Assembly (NCBI GenBank): GCA_009995225.1
Contig: JAACPW010000005.1
Coordinates: forward strand, 124,001-188,000
Direction: 5' to 3'
Length of the DNA stretch: 64,000 bases
Origin: Sphingomonadales bacterium
GTDB lineage: Bacteria; Pseudomonadota; Alphaproteobacteria; Sphingomonadales; Sphingomonadaceae
Notes under the pieces: generated by a model
Databases searched by the model: none
Told to the model about the DNA's origin: nothing
The model's input: the letters and a program-made list of their open reading frames with translations, nothing else
Program-made: the position numbers and the translations under genes
Part shown: positions 36,890-45,811 of the stretch, in pieces
Layout: the number at the start of each line of letters is the position of its first letter
Position numbering within the stretch: position 1 is the first letter of the stretch

Positions 36890-37339
36890 TTACCAGCTTC
36901 CGACATTTTCCATGCTCACCCACGGCTCGGCCGGTTCCAGATGGCCATCCTGCAACAGTTCGACAGAAATACCATCGGGCGATTTTACGAACGCCATGTG
37001 CCCATCGCGCGGAGGACGGTGGATGATATGGCCGGCGTCCTTCAGGCGCTGGCACGTCTCGTAGATATTTTCCACCCGGTAAGCGAGGTGCCCGAAATTG
37101 CGCCCGCCTTCATAGGTTTCGGCCGGGGTGCCATCTTCGGCCGGCCAGTTATAGGTCAGTTCGACCTCGGCCAGCCCTGCCTGCCCCGGTGCCGCAAGGA
37201 AGATCAGCGTAAAGCGTCCGGCTGCGACCTCGAACCGGCGCACCTCTTCAAGCCCAATTAGCGCGAAAAAGGCGACCGTCGCCTCCGGGTCGGTTACGCG
37301 GATCATCGTGTGGAGATATTTCACCATGGCAAATCCCAT
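36890..37339 (-). CDS. gloA: Lactoylglutathione lyase (glyoxalase I)
   Basis: A 149-residue glyoxalase I that isomerises the glutathione-methylglyoxal hemithioacetal. Metal ligands fit the family: His in YLHTMIRV, Glu in AEVELTYNW, His in NFGHLAYRV and Glu in DGISVELLQ. The start may be the ATG at 37339 or the internal ATG at 37327 (MVKYLHT). It stands alone, divergent from the SIMPL gene. Confidence 0.93.
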   Translation of the reverse strand: MGFAMVKYLHTMIRVTDPEATVAFFALIGLEEVRRFEVAAGRFTLIFLAAPGQAGLAEVELTYNWPAEDGTPAETYEGGRNFGHLAYRVENIYETCQRLKDAGHIIHRPPRDGHMAFVKSPDGISVELLQDGHLEPAEPWVSMENVGSW

Positions 37340-37404
37340 TCAAACGCAGTTCATCGACGATGATGCACAACTCGTCGCGCCAAGTCTATTGAGGGAACCA
37401 TGCG

Positions 37405-38157
37405 ATGAGCGGCGATGATGTGCAACCGGCGACTGCAAACACGGGCATTCTTGCTCAGCCCGCCACCCTGCGCTGGTTCGGCACGGCAACGATCCTTGCC
37501 GTCGGCATGATCACGGGCGGGTATCTGCTGGGCGATGGCTTGTTGCGCGCCAAGGATGCCGAGCGTGCTGTCACCGTGCGCGGGCTGGCCGAACGCAATG
37601 TCACCGCGGATCTTGCCACCTGGACGATTTCCTACTCCGCCAGCTCGGCCAATCTTGCCGAGGCGCAGGACAAAGTCCGGCGCGATACGCTGGCTATCGA
37701 GGCCTTCTTCAACGAATTGGGCTTCCCTGCCGATGCGCTCCAGCCGACCGGTGCGAATGTCACCAGCTTCACCAATGATGGCATCACCACCTTTACGGTG
37801 CGCCAGCGCCTTGCCCTGCGGACAGAAGACATCGCACGCGCGCAAAAGGCGGTGGCGCGGCAATTCGATCTGGTCGGGCGCGGGGTGTTTCTGGAGGAAG
37901 GATCGGGCATGGCCTACACCTTCACCAGGCTCAACGACATCAAGCCCGAGATGGTAGCCGATGCTACCAAGGACGCCCGCGCCTCAGCCCAGCAATTTGC
38001 CGAGGATTCCAACTCCGGCGTCGGCAAGATCAAGGACGCGACGCAGGGCTATTTCGAAATCGAGGCGCGCGACGGGGAGGCGGGCGGCTGGGGCATGGCA
38101 GACAGCCCTTATAAGAAGGTCCGGGTGGTCACGACGGTCAGCTTCACGCTCGACTGA
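37405..38157 (+). CDS. SIMPL-domain protein (YggE-like)
   Basis: A 250-residue protein with an N-terminal transmembrane helix (about residues 27-46) and a SIMPL/DUF541 domain: VTVRGLAERNVTADLATWTI, FTNDGITTFTVRQRLALRT, and GRGVFLEEGSGMAYTFTRLNDIKPEM (cited in part). Such proteins are periplasmic or outer-membrane associated, and YggE lowers oxidative stress in E. coli by an unknown mechanism. No operon partner is evident. Confidence 0.86.
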   Translation: MSGDDVQPATANTGILAQPATLRWFGTATILAVGMITGGYLLGDGLLRAKDAERAVTVRGLAERNVTADLATWTISYSASSANLAEAQDKVRRDTLAIEAFFNELGFPADALQPTGANVTSFTNDGITTFTVRQRLALRTEDIARAQKAVARQFDLVGRGVFLEEGSGMAYTFTRLNDIKPEMVADATKDARASAQQFAEDSNSGVGKIKDATQGYFEIEARDGEAGGWGMADSPYKKVRVVTTVSFTLD

Positions 38158-38334
38158 CCCCGCTTGCCCACCATTGGGCGATAATTTCGCACCATCTGCC
38201 GTTCAGCATGGAGGGTTTATTGCACGGCCACGTTGGGAGGCGTATGCGCCCGCTCCTAATGTGATGGTGACACGGACGCGTGGCTGTCATAACCCCTATC
38301 CTCAGGGTCGCTCAACCGGAACATTTCTTCTGCT

Positions 38335-39141
38335 ATGCTTCAGAGATTGCGCGATTTTTTTGCTGCCCCACCTCCGCCCAAGCTGCCGGCGGTGCCAGAG
38401 GGCACGTGCTATTATGCAATTGGGGATATTCACGGACGGCTGGATCTGTACGAAGCGATGATCGCCGCGATCGAGGCGGAAATCGCCGCCGCGCCCGATC
38501 GTGATCACCGCGTCATCGTGCTTGGCGACCTGGTGGATCGCGGCCCGGACAGCGCCGGTGTGGTTGAGCGCACCCGCGTCTGGCAGCAAACTGGCAATGT
38601 CCGCGTGCTGGCGGGCAATCACGAAGAAATGTTCCTGGCTGCGTTCACCAAACCCGAAGCCCTTCGGCACTTCCTGAAGCATGGCGGCACCCAGACCGTG
38701 CTGAGCTATGGCCTGTCCAAGAAGCAGCTTGCCACGCTCGATCTTGAAGACATCTTCGCATGCCTGCCTCAGATCGTTCCTCAGGCGACGCGCGATTACA
38801 TTGCCGGGTTTGAAACCATGATCGGCGCGGGCGACTATGTGTTCGTTCACGCCGGAATCGATCCGTCCCGCCCGCTGTCCGAACAAAAGCGCAGCGATCT
38901 GCTCTGGATCCGCGAGCGTTTTCTCAACCACGAAGGCCCGCTCGAAAAGGTGGTCGTGCATGGCCACACCATCTTTGAACAGGTGATGGATTGCGGCAAC
39001 CGCATCGGGATTGATACTGGCGCTTTTCGCTCGGGTGTGCTTACAGCGCTGGTGCTTGAGGGCGACCAACGGCGGACCCTTCAGACCCGGTCAGTCAATG
39101 GCGGCCCGGTCGAAGTTGTCCACGGCGATCGGTCTCGCTAA
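38335..39141 (+). CDS. PPP-type metallophosphoesterase (serine/threonine phosphatase-like)
   Basis: A 268-residue calcineurin-fold phosphoesterase. Metal-site motifs are GDIHG (30-34), GDLVDRG (64-70) and GNHE (94-97), with a later HGHT and VHAGID, as in lambda phosphatase and PrpA/B. It may dephosphorylate proteins or diadenosine polyphosphates; the sequence does not decide. It stands 177 bp after the SIMPL gene and 55 bp before ugd. Confidence 0.88.
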   Translation: MLQRLRDFFAAPPPPKLPAVPEGTCYYAIGDIHGRLDLYEAMIAAIEAEIAAAPDRDHRVIVLGDLVDRGPDSAGVVERTRVWQQTGNVRVLAGNHEEMFLAAFTKPEALRHFLKHGGTQTVLSYGLSKKQLATLDLEDIFACLPQIVPQATRDYIAGFETMIGAGDYVFVHAGIDPSRPLSEQKRSDLLWIRERFLNHEGPLEKVVVHGHTIFEQVMDCGNRIGIDTGAFRSGVLTALVLEGDQRRTLQTRSVNGGPVEVVHGDRSR

Positions 39142-39196
39142 CCGCGCGGGATCGCGGTGTGGGCGGATTTCCATTTTCGCGTAAGGGCTTGGGTTC

Positions 39197-40507
39197 ATGA
39201 AGATTGCGATGGTGGGTTCGGGCTATGTCGGGCTCGTATCGGGCGCGTGCTTCGCCGATTTCGGGCATGACGTGGTCTGCATCGACAAGGATCAAAGCAA
39301 GATCGACCGGCTGCACGCCGGGGTCATGCCGATTTACGAACCCGGCCTCGATGCGCTGGTCGACAGCAACGTCAAGTCCGGACGCCTCAGCTTCACCACG
39401 GATCTGGGTGAAGGGATCGCGGGCGCGGCGGCGATCTTCATCGCGGTTGGCACGCCCAGCCGCCGGGGAGATGGCCATGCCGATCTCACCTTCGTCTACG
39501 AAGTCGCCCGCGAAGTCGGCGAAAAGCTGTCCGGTGACGCGGTGATCGTCACCAAATCAACCGTGCCCGTGGGCACCGGCGACGAGGTGGAACGGATCAT
39601 CCGCGAGACGGGAACGGGCCACAAATTCGCCGTCGTCTCCAATCCCGAATTCCTGCGCGAAGGCGCGGCCATCGGCGATTTCAAGCGCCCCGACCGCATC
39701 GTTATCGGCGCCGAGGATGATTTTGGCCGAGAGGTCATGCGCGAAGTGTATCGCCCGCTGTTCCTCAACGAATCGCCGATCCTGTTCGTCTCACGTCGCA
39801 CCAGCGAACTGATCAAATACGCCGCCAATGCGTTCCTGGCGACCAAGATCACCTTCATCAACGAGATGGCCGACCTGTGCGAGAAGGTCGGCGCGGATGT
39901 GCAGGACGTGTCCCGCGGGATCGGGATGGACAACCGTATCGGGTCCAAGTTCCTGCACGCGGGGCCGGGCTATGGCGGGTCATGCTTCCCCAAGGACACG
40001 CTCGCGCTGCTCAAGACCGCCGAGGATTACGACAGCCCGACCCGGATCGTGGAAGCCGTGGTCAAGGTCAATGACAGCCGCAAGCGCGCGATGGGCCGCA
40101 AAGTCGTCGATGCGCTGGGCGGGGTCGAGGACGCGCGCGGCAAGAAGGCGGCGCTGCTCGGCCTGACGTTCAAGCCCAACACCGACGACATGCGCGACAG
40201 CCCGGCAATCGCGGTTGCGCAGACGCTCATGGATGCCGGCGTATCGGTCGCCGCCTACGATCCCGAAGGCATGGAGCAGGCGCGCCCGCTGCTACCCGGC
40301 GTGGCGATGTGCGACAACGCCTACGAGGCGATCGAAGGCGCCGATGTGGTCGTGATCGTGACCGAGTGGGACGCGTTTCGTGCGCTCGATTTCAAGCGGG
40401 TGAAGGAACTCGCCAATGCGCCGGTGCTGGTGGACTTGCGCAACATCTACAATCCCGAAGACATGGCCGCCGCCGGCTTCACCTATGTGAGTGTCGGGCG
40501 GGTCTGA
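39197..40507 (+). CDS. UDP-glucose 6-dehydrogenase
   Basis: A 436-residue NAD-dependent enzyme that makes UDP-glucuronate for surface polysaccharides. The NAD motif is GSGYVGLVSGACFADFG (7-23). The catalytic thioester cysteine is Cys263 in GPGYGGSCFPKDT, and the C-terminal UDP-binding domain has FKPNTDDMRDSPA. Gene names ugd, tuaD and rkpK are all used in the family. Its last 25 bases overlap the convergent TspO-like gene. The product could feed glycan synthesis such as the NfrB-like locus, but that link is inference. Confidence 0.95.
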   Translation: MKIAMVGSGYVGLVSGACFADFGHDVVCIDKDQSKIDRLHAGVMPIYEPGLDALVDSNVKSGRLSFTTDLGEGIAGAAAIFIAVGTPSRRGDGHADLTFVYEVAREVGEKLSGDAVIVTKSTVPVGTGDEVERIIRETGTGHKFAVVSNPEFLREGAAIGDFKRPDRIVIGAEDDFGREVMREVYRPLFLNESPILFVSRRTSELIKYAANAFLATKITFINEMADLCEKVGADVQDVSRGIGMDNRIGSKFLHAGPGYGGSCFPKDTLALLKTAEDYDSPTRIVEAVVKVNDSRKRAMGRKVVDALGGVEDARGKKAALLGLTFKPNTDDMRDSPAIAVAQTLMDAGVSVAAYDPEGMEQARPLLPGVAMCDNAYEAIEGADVVVIVTEWDAFRALDFKRVKELANAPVLVDLRNIYNPEDMAAAGFTYVSVGRV

Positions 40508-41322
40508 CCGCCAAACCAGTGGCGCCGGTTGTCGCGCCGCGACAGCCGCCACACCGTCACCGCCAGCACCAGCACCATACCGCCCAGCGCGGCCCAGCCG
40601 ACGATGGGGAAACGCTGACCGCCGGCGGCGTTGATCGCCACCAGCGCCCAGGTGAACACCAGGCCGTAAAGCGGCGCGCCGCGCACGCGGGCGGCGGCAA
40701 TCGCCGCGATGCCTGAGCCGATCACGATCATCACCGCCGTCACGACGGGGGCAGGCTCCGCGCCGGCAAGCCCGTGATATTTGAGGCTCGCGGAGATGTT
40801 CACGATGCTCGCTGCCGTCAGCCAGGCGGCTAGCGCGCTGAACGCGGGCGCGGCAAACAGGCGCTCACCAATGGAGAGCGAAGGCGCCGTCACCAGCGCC
40901 CGCAACACGATCAACAGTCCGGCCAGCGACACCAGAATGATCGCCACCGAAATCACGGTGAGATTGGCCAATTGGGTATAGGTCGACCACACGCCCTGCG
41001 CCGCCAGCGCAATGGCGGCCGGCCACCCGATGCGGGCCAGAAAGGCGTTGGTGCGCTGCGCCGGAAGGGCCTGCCAGAAAGCGAAAGCTATCGAGAGCAG
41101 GAACAACGGCCCCCATATGGCAAAGGCCCAGCCCGCAGGCGTGATGAGCGTTCGGACAGCGTCCGATCGGTCACCGATAAACTCGCCGATTCCGAACCGT
41201 GGCAGGAACCCCGCGCCGATCTGCACCACGACCGCAAGGATGATAGCGACGCGCTGAACCAGCGAGCGGCCCATGTAAGCGCGCGGCGTGATGGTCGATC
41301 CGATCACCTGCATTGGGAGCAT
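40483..41322 (-). CDS. TspO/MBR-like tryptophan-rich sensory protein
   Basis: A protein of up to 279 residues and about seven or eight hydrophobic helices. The segment LITPAGWAFAIWGPLFLLSIAFAFWQAL (cited in part) resembles the first helices of TspO-type proteins. The length is nearly twice that of classical TspO, which matches a longer bacterial and plant group annotated under the same name. Starts at 41322, 41313 or 41274 are all possible; AGAAGGA precedes the first two. Function is unknown. It is convergent with ugd and lies just downstream of rnpB. Confidence 0.6.
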   Translation of the reverse strand: MLPMQVIGSTITPRAYMGRSLVQRVAIILAVVVQIGAGFLPRFGIGEFIGDRSDAVRTLITPAGWAFAIWGPLFLLSIAFAFWQALPAQRTNAFLARIGWPAAIALAAQGVWSTYTQLANLTVISVAIILVSLAGLLIVLRALVTAPSLSIGERLFAAPAFSALAAWLTAASIVNISASLKYHGLAGAEPAPVVTAVMIVIGSGIAAIAAARVRGAPLYGLVFTWALVAINAAGGQRFPIVGWAALGGMVLVLAVTVWRLSRRDNRRHWFGGQTRPTLT

Positions 41323-41352
41323 TTCCTTCTGTGCCGAGACGGCGAATAGAAC

Positions 41353-41773
<421 letters not shown>

Positions 41774-41806
41774 CTGCCGGCCTATAGGCGCGCGCCATCG
41801 CAAAAG

Positions 41807-42550
41807 CTAGCGGGTGCGACCCTGATCGCGGTCCAGCAGCAATTGCCACAGGATCGCGGCGATCTCGCCATCGGGCACCCCGGTGATATGCTCGGGCCGC
41901 CAGCGCCGCTCAAACGCTGCAACCGCCTTGGCCTGATCGGTGATGTCATAGCCGAAGCGTTCCAGCGCCATGAAGAACGACCCGTCATTGTGAAACGGAT
42001 TGCCCGCCGCAAGACTTTGCGGGCGCGGCAGGCACAGCTTGTATTGCGCCAGCCGGTCCCATGGAAACAGCTCACCCGGATCCACCTTGCGCATCGGCGC
42101 AACATCGGAATGGCCGACCACATTGGCGCGCGGAATGTCATATTGCTTCACGATCCGGCCCAGCAGCGGCACCAGCGCATCGATCTGCGCTTCGGCAAAA
42201 CCGCGATAGCCGCCATTCTCGGGCGCATGGCCGGGGTGATCCAGTTCGATCCCGATGCTGGCGGAGTTCACATCCGGGATGCCGCGCCAGAACGATGATC
42301 CTGCGTGCCAGGCGCGGCGGTTTTCGGGCACCAGCCGGATGACCTCGCCGTCTTCGGTGATGCAGTAATGCGCGCTGACCGATGCGGCCGGATCGCACAT
42401 GCGCGCAATCGCGGCTTCGACCGGCTTCATCTCGGTATAGTGGATCACCACCATCGAAATCGCGGAAGATCGCTCACCGTGATTGGGCGAGAGCACCTCA
42501 CGATGGACCAGTTCGTCGCCTGTTCCGTTGCTGGCCATGCCCCCCGACAT
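41807..42550 (-). CDS. N-acetylmuramoyl-L-alanine amidase (amidase_2 family)
   Basis: A 247-residue zinc amidase that cleaves the bond between MurNAc and the peptide stem. Family markers are MVVIHYTEMKPVEAAI (first Zn His), HYCITEDGEVIRLVPE, IGIELDHPGH and VVGHSDVAPMRKVDPG (later ligands and catalytic residues). It resembles AmpD/AmiD. No signal peptide is evident, so a cytoplasmic muropeptide-recycling role like AmpD is possible. Its stop lies 34 bp upstream of rnpB. Confidence 0.9.
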   Translation of the reverse strand: MSGGMASNGTGDELVHREVLSPNHGERSSAISMVVIHYTEMKPVEAAIARMCDPAASVSAHYCITEDGEVIRLVPENRRAWHAGSSFWRGIPDVNSASIGIELDHPGHAPENGGYRGFAEAQIDALVPLLGRIVKQYDIPRANVVGHSDVAPMRKVDPGELFPWDRLAQYKLCLPRPQSLAAGNPFHNDGSFFMALERFGYDITDQAKAVAAFERRWRPEHITGVPDGEIAAILWQLLLDRDQGRTR

Positions 42551-42559
42551 CGCCGTCGC

Positions 42560-43213
42560 CTAACCGATCATGCCGTCAGGCTCGGGCAACACCGCGCCCA
42601 GCACCAGCGCTCCGTCGCCCAGCTTGTACTGCAGGCCTCCGCCCATCTCCTCGGCCAGCACCGCGATCATGTGCGCAGCAGCGGTGCGGCTGGTGATGTC
42701 GCTCTCGGCAAGATCGCCCTGCAACGCACGGCCGATGGTTTCGTCGAACGCGATCCGGTCGCCGCGTGCACGCGCCACGATCTCGACCGCGCCGTCACGC
42801 CGTTCTGCGCCGATATCCAGCGTCCCGCCGCGCACCAGCGCATCCAGCGTGATTTGCGCAAGGTTCAGCAGCACCTTGACCGCCGGCTTGGGCAGGCTGG
42901 GTTCGGCGATGGCCCAGTGGACCTCCACCCGCTTGGCATCGGAAGCCAGCGCGCCGATCACGGCCTTGGCCTCATCCATCGGGATCGCTTCGCCAAAGCC
43001 GCCCGCCGCGCCGAAGGCGAGACGGAAGAACTTGAGCTTGTCGGTGCTGATCTTGGCGGATTGTTCGAGCAATTCCATGCAGCGCGCGCGCATCTGCGGA
43101 TCCTGTTCATCCGCGAGCAGTTCCAGCCCGTTGGCGAGCGCGCCGACGGGGGACAGCATATCGTGGCACAGGCGCGAGCACAGCATCGCGGCAAGATCGG
43201 TCTGGGAGATCAT
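42560..43213 (-). CDS. chpT: ChpT-type histidine phosphotransferase
   Basis: A 217-residue protein of the ChpT family (DUF2328). It carries phosphate from the CckA hybrid kinase to CtrA and CpdR in the alphaproteobacterial cell-cycle relay. The dimerisation helix holds the phosphorylated histidine (His17) in LCSRLCHDMLSPVGALANG. The C-terminal part is a degenerate Bergerat ATPase fold. ATG 43213 is chosen; a GTG at 43255 extends the frame without family-like residues. It is transcribed 9 nt ahead of the amidase gene. Confidence 0.88.
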   Translation of the reverse strand: MISQTDLAAMLCSRLCHDMLSPVGALANGLELLADEQDPQMRARCMELLEQSAKISTDKLKFFRLAFGAAGGFGEAIPMDEAKAVIGALASDAKRVEVHWAIAEPSLPKPAVKVLLNLAQITLDALVRGGTLDIGAERRDGAVEIVARARGDRIAFDETIGRALQGDLAESDITSRTAAAHMIAVLAEEMGGGLQYKLGDGALVLGAVLPEPDGMIG

Positions 43214-43353
43214 GGATTTGTTCAGTTTCCGGCGTGTTGGAGACACATGAGACACTGTCTAAGAGTAAAAAACCCGCCTTGCCAACCGGCACGCACGCTT
43301 GTCCGGCCAAATGGATGCAAAAAGGCGGCAAAAGCGGTTGGCATCCGGTATTT

Positions 43354-43749
43354 CTACGGATCGGACGGGGTGTAGGAAAGGGCGGCAAAGCCATCGGGGC
43401 TATCGCGCCACAAGCGCACGTCATCGCCTGCGATGATCGCCCAGATACGCCCGTCGCCCGCGGCACAGGCGCGGTCGGTGGCAGACGGTGCGGCCAGCCC
43501 GGCGGGATGCGAGTGGAAATAGCCGATGATCTGCGGCCCGCCGGAACGCGCCGCCCGGTGCGCGTCGATCAGCGCCTGCGGGTCGATTTCGAAATGGGTT
43601 TGCGGGGCGGTGTGGATGTTGCGGGTCGCGCGGGCGTGCGTGATGCGATCGCCCTCGCCCAGCAAGATTCCGCAAGCCTCGCGCGGGTGTGCGGCGGCTG
43701 CGGCGGCGCGCATCTGGCTCAGGGCCTGGCTTGTCACGTCAACCGGCAT
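43354..43749 (-). CDS. JAMM/Mov34-type metalloprotease
   Basis: A 131-residue MPN/JAB domain protein. The JAMM zinc motif is complete: Glu24 in REACGILLGE, then H79-S-H81-P with S89 and D92 (H-x-H-x7-S-x2-D). Bacterial relatives cleave C-terminal extensions from ubiquitin-like sulfur carriers or RadC-like substrates. No ThiS/MoaD-like gene is adjacent, so the substrate is unknown. ATG 43749 is chosen; ATG 43767 in the same frame would overlap the divergent rluD start. Confidence 0.85.
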   Translation of the reverse strand: MPVDVTSQALSQMRAAAAAAHPREACGILLGEGDRITHARATRNIHTAPQTHFEIDPQALIDAHRAARSGGPQIIGYFHSHPAGLAAPSATDRACAAGDGRIWAIIAGDDVRLWRDSPDGFAALSYTPSDP

Positions 43750-43765
43750 CGCGCATGGCCATACC

Positions 43766-44719
43766 ATGTCCGAACCAGAAATCATCACCGGCACCATCCT
43801 TGCCCCCGCCCGCCTCGACAAGGCGCTGGCCGAAGCGACGAGCCTCAGCCGCGCACGGGTACAGGGCCTGATCGACGAAGGCCGGGTGGATGTCGCGGGC
43901 AAGACCGCCACATCGGCTTCGATGAAGGTGGCGCAAGGCACGCCGTTCCGCATCATCATCGCCGCCGCCATGCCGGCGCAGGCACGGCCCGAAGACATCG
44001 CGCTCACGATTGCCTACGAAGACGCGCACCTGATCGTGGTGGACAAGGCCGCGGGCATGGTCGTGCATCCGGCGGTGGGCAATATCACCGGCACGTTGGT
44101 CAATGCGCTGCTGCACCACTGCCGGGGCAATCTGTCCGGCATCAACGGGGTCGCGCGGCCCGGCATTGTCCACCGGATCGACAAGGACACGTCGGGCCTG
44201 CTGGTGGTCGCCAAATCCGACGCCGCGCATGAAGGGCTGGCGGTGCAGTTCGCCGCGCACACCGTCCACCGCCGCTATATCGCGGTGTGCGCAGGGCATC
44301 CCTCGCCTGCGGAAGGCACCATCAATGCCCGCGTCGGGCGGTCAGACGCGGACCGAAAGAAAATGACGGTGCTGCCCAATAATTCCTCACGCGGGAAAAC
44401 CGCGATCACCCATTACACAATCATCGAGCGGCTGGATGAGGCCGCGATGATCGAATGCCGGTTGGAAACCGGGCGCACCCACCAGGTGCGTGTTCACTGC
44501 GCGTCAATTGGTCATGCGCTATTGGGAGACCCTGCCTATGGCCGAACCCCGAAAGCCCTGCGTGACCTGCTCGACCGAATCGGCTTTGCCCGTCAGGCGC
44601 TGCACGCCGCCGAGCTTGGCTTTGTGCACCCGATAACGGGCGAAATGGTCCAGTTTCGCAGCGATCTGCCAGCGGACATGCAGGAACTAATCGACCAATT
44701 GCGACGTAGTGATCGATGA
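43766..44719 (+). CDS. rluD: RluD-type 23S rRNA pseudouridine synthase
   Basis: A 317-residue RluA-family synthase. An S4 domain occupies the first ~70 residues (LDKALAEATSLSRARVQGLI). The catalytic Asp139 is in HRIDKDTSGLLVVAKSD, and the C-terminal motif GRTHQVRVHCASIGHALLGD completes the fold. RluD normally modifies helix 69 of 23S rRNA. ATG 43766 sits 16 bp from the divergent JAMM gene, and no clear ribosome site is visible upstream. Confidence 0.9.
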   Translation: MSEPEIITGTILAPARLDKALAEATSLSRARVQGLIDEGRVDVAGKTATSASMKVAQGTPFRIIIAAAMPAQARPEDIALTIAYEDAHLIVVDKAAGMVVHPAVGNITGTLVNALLHHCRGNLSGINGVARPGIVHRIDKDTSGLLVVAKSDAAHEGLAVQFAAHTVHRRYIAVCAGHPSPAEGTINARVGRSDADRKKMTVLPNNSSRGKTAITHYTIIERLDEAAMIECRLETGRTHQVRVHCASIGHALLGDPAYGRTPKALRDLLDRIGFARQALHAAELGFVHPITGEMVQFRSDLPADMQELIDQLRRSDR

Positions 44720-44833
44720 AACGCGCATACGTCCGAGAGGATTTCGCGTATATAGTGAACCCGTGGCCCAGATCACGGGATGCCCATCAGGGGTCCTGTG
44801 CGAGCGGTTGACACCAGAAAGGTTAGGTAAAAC

Positions 44834-45739
44834 GTGACCAAGTCCAGAAGTTCGTCGGTCCCGGCGTTAAGCGGTGAGCAGAGCCTCAACCGCTATCTGT
44901 CCGAAATCCGCAAGTTCCCGATTTTGACCGCCGAGCAGGAATATATGCTTGCCAAGCGGTATCAGGAACACGAAGACCCCGAAGCGGCCGCCCAGCTTGT
45001 CTCAAGCCACCTGCGGCTCGTCGCGAAGATCGCGATGGGGTACCGCGGCTACGGCCTGCCCGTGTCCGATCTGATTTCGGAAGGCAACGTGGGCCTGATG
45101 CAGGGCGTCAAGAAGTTCGAGCCCGATCGCGGCTTCCGCCTCGCGACCTACGCGATGTGGTGGATCAAGGCGTCGATGCAGGAGTTCATCCTGCGCTCGT
45201 GGAGCCTCGTGAAGATGGGCACCACCGCGGCGCAGAAGAAGCTGTTCTTCAACCTGCGCCGGATGAAGAAGCAACTGGAAGCTTACGAGGATTCCGACCT
45301 GTCGCCCGAAGACGTGACCAAGATCGCGACCGATCTGGGCGTGCCGGAACAGGAAGTCATCAACATGAACCGCCGCATGATGATGGGGGGCGATGCGTCG
45401 CTCAACGTTGGCCTGCGCGGGGACGAAGAAGGCGGCGGTGAATGGCAGGACTGGCTGACCGATGATCGCCCCTTGCAGGACGAAACCGTGGCCGATGCCG
45501 AAGAATCGCAGATGCGCATGGCGATGCTGGGCGAAGCGATGGAAAGCCTCAATGAACGGGAACGTCATATCCTGACCGAGCGCCGCTTGACCGAAAAGCC
45601 GCAGACGCTCGAAGAATTGTCGCAAGCCTACGACGTCAGCCGCGAACGCATCCGCCAGATCGAGGTGCGCGCGTTCGAGAAACTGCAAAAGGCCATGCAG
45701 CGGATCGCGGGTGAGCGGTTGCTGCCGGGGATTGCGTAA
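44834..45739 (+). CDS. rpoH: RNA polymerase heat-shock sigma factor RpoH
   Basis: A 301-residue sigma-32. Region 2 is SDLISEGNVGLMQGVKKFEPDRGFRLATYAMWWIKASMQEFILR (cited in part). The RpoH box is QKKLFFNLRRMKK, which separates RpoH from RpoD. Region 4 ends with SRERIRQIEVRAFEKLQKAM. It directs heat-shock genes such as the chaperones and clpP/clpX, also in this window. A 114-bp leader precedes it, but I could not identify a convincing sigma-32-type promoter or thermosensor in it. A strong hairpin follows. Confidence 0.97.
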   Translation: MTKSRSSSVPALSGEQSLNRYLSEIRKFPILTAEQEYMLAKRYQEHEDPEAAAQLVSSHLRLVAKIAMGYRGYGLPVSDLISEGNVGLMQGVKKFEPDRGFRLATYAMWWIKASMQEFILRSWSLVKMGTTAAQKKLFFNLRRMKKQLEAYEDSDLSPEDVTKIATDLGVPEQEVINMNRRMMMGGDASLNVGLRGDEEGGGEWQDWLTDDRPLQDETVADAEESQMRMAMLGEAMESLNERERHILTERRLTEKPQTLEELSQAYDVSRERIRQIEVRAFEKLQKAMQRIAGERLLPGIA

Positions 45740-45769
45740 GGCGCTTGCCCCCACGTTGCCGTTTTTGAT

Positions 45770-45801
45770 CAAGGGGCGCCGCAAGCGATTGCGGCGCCCC
45801 T
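45770..45801. terminator. Bidirectional terminator between rpoH and the M20 hydrolase
   Basis: A perfect 14-bp inverted repeat (45770-45783 with 45788-45801) closes a GCGA tetraloop. It lies 30 bp after the rpoH stop and 10 bp beyond the convergent M20 gene stop. Short A/T ends on each arm give modest U tracts both ways. Confidence 0.85.
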
Positions 45802-45811
45802 TGTCGTATCA

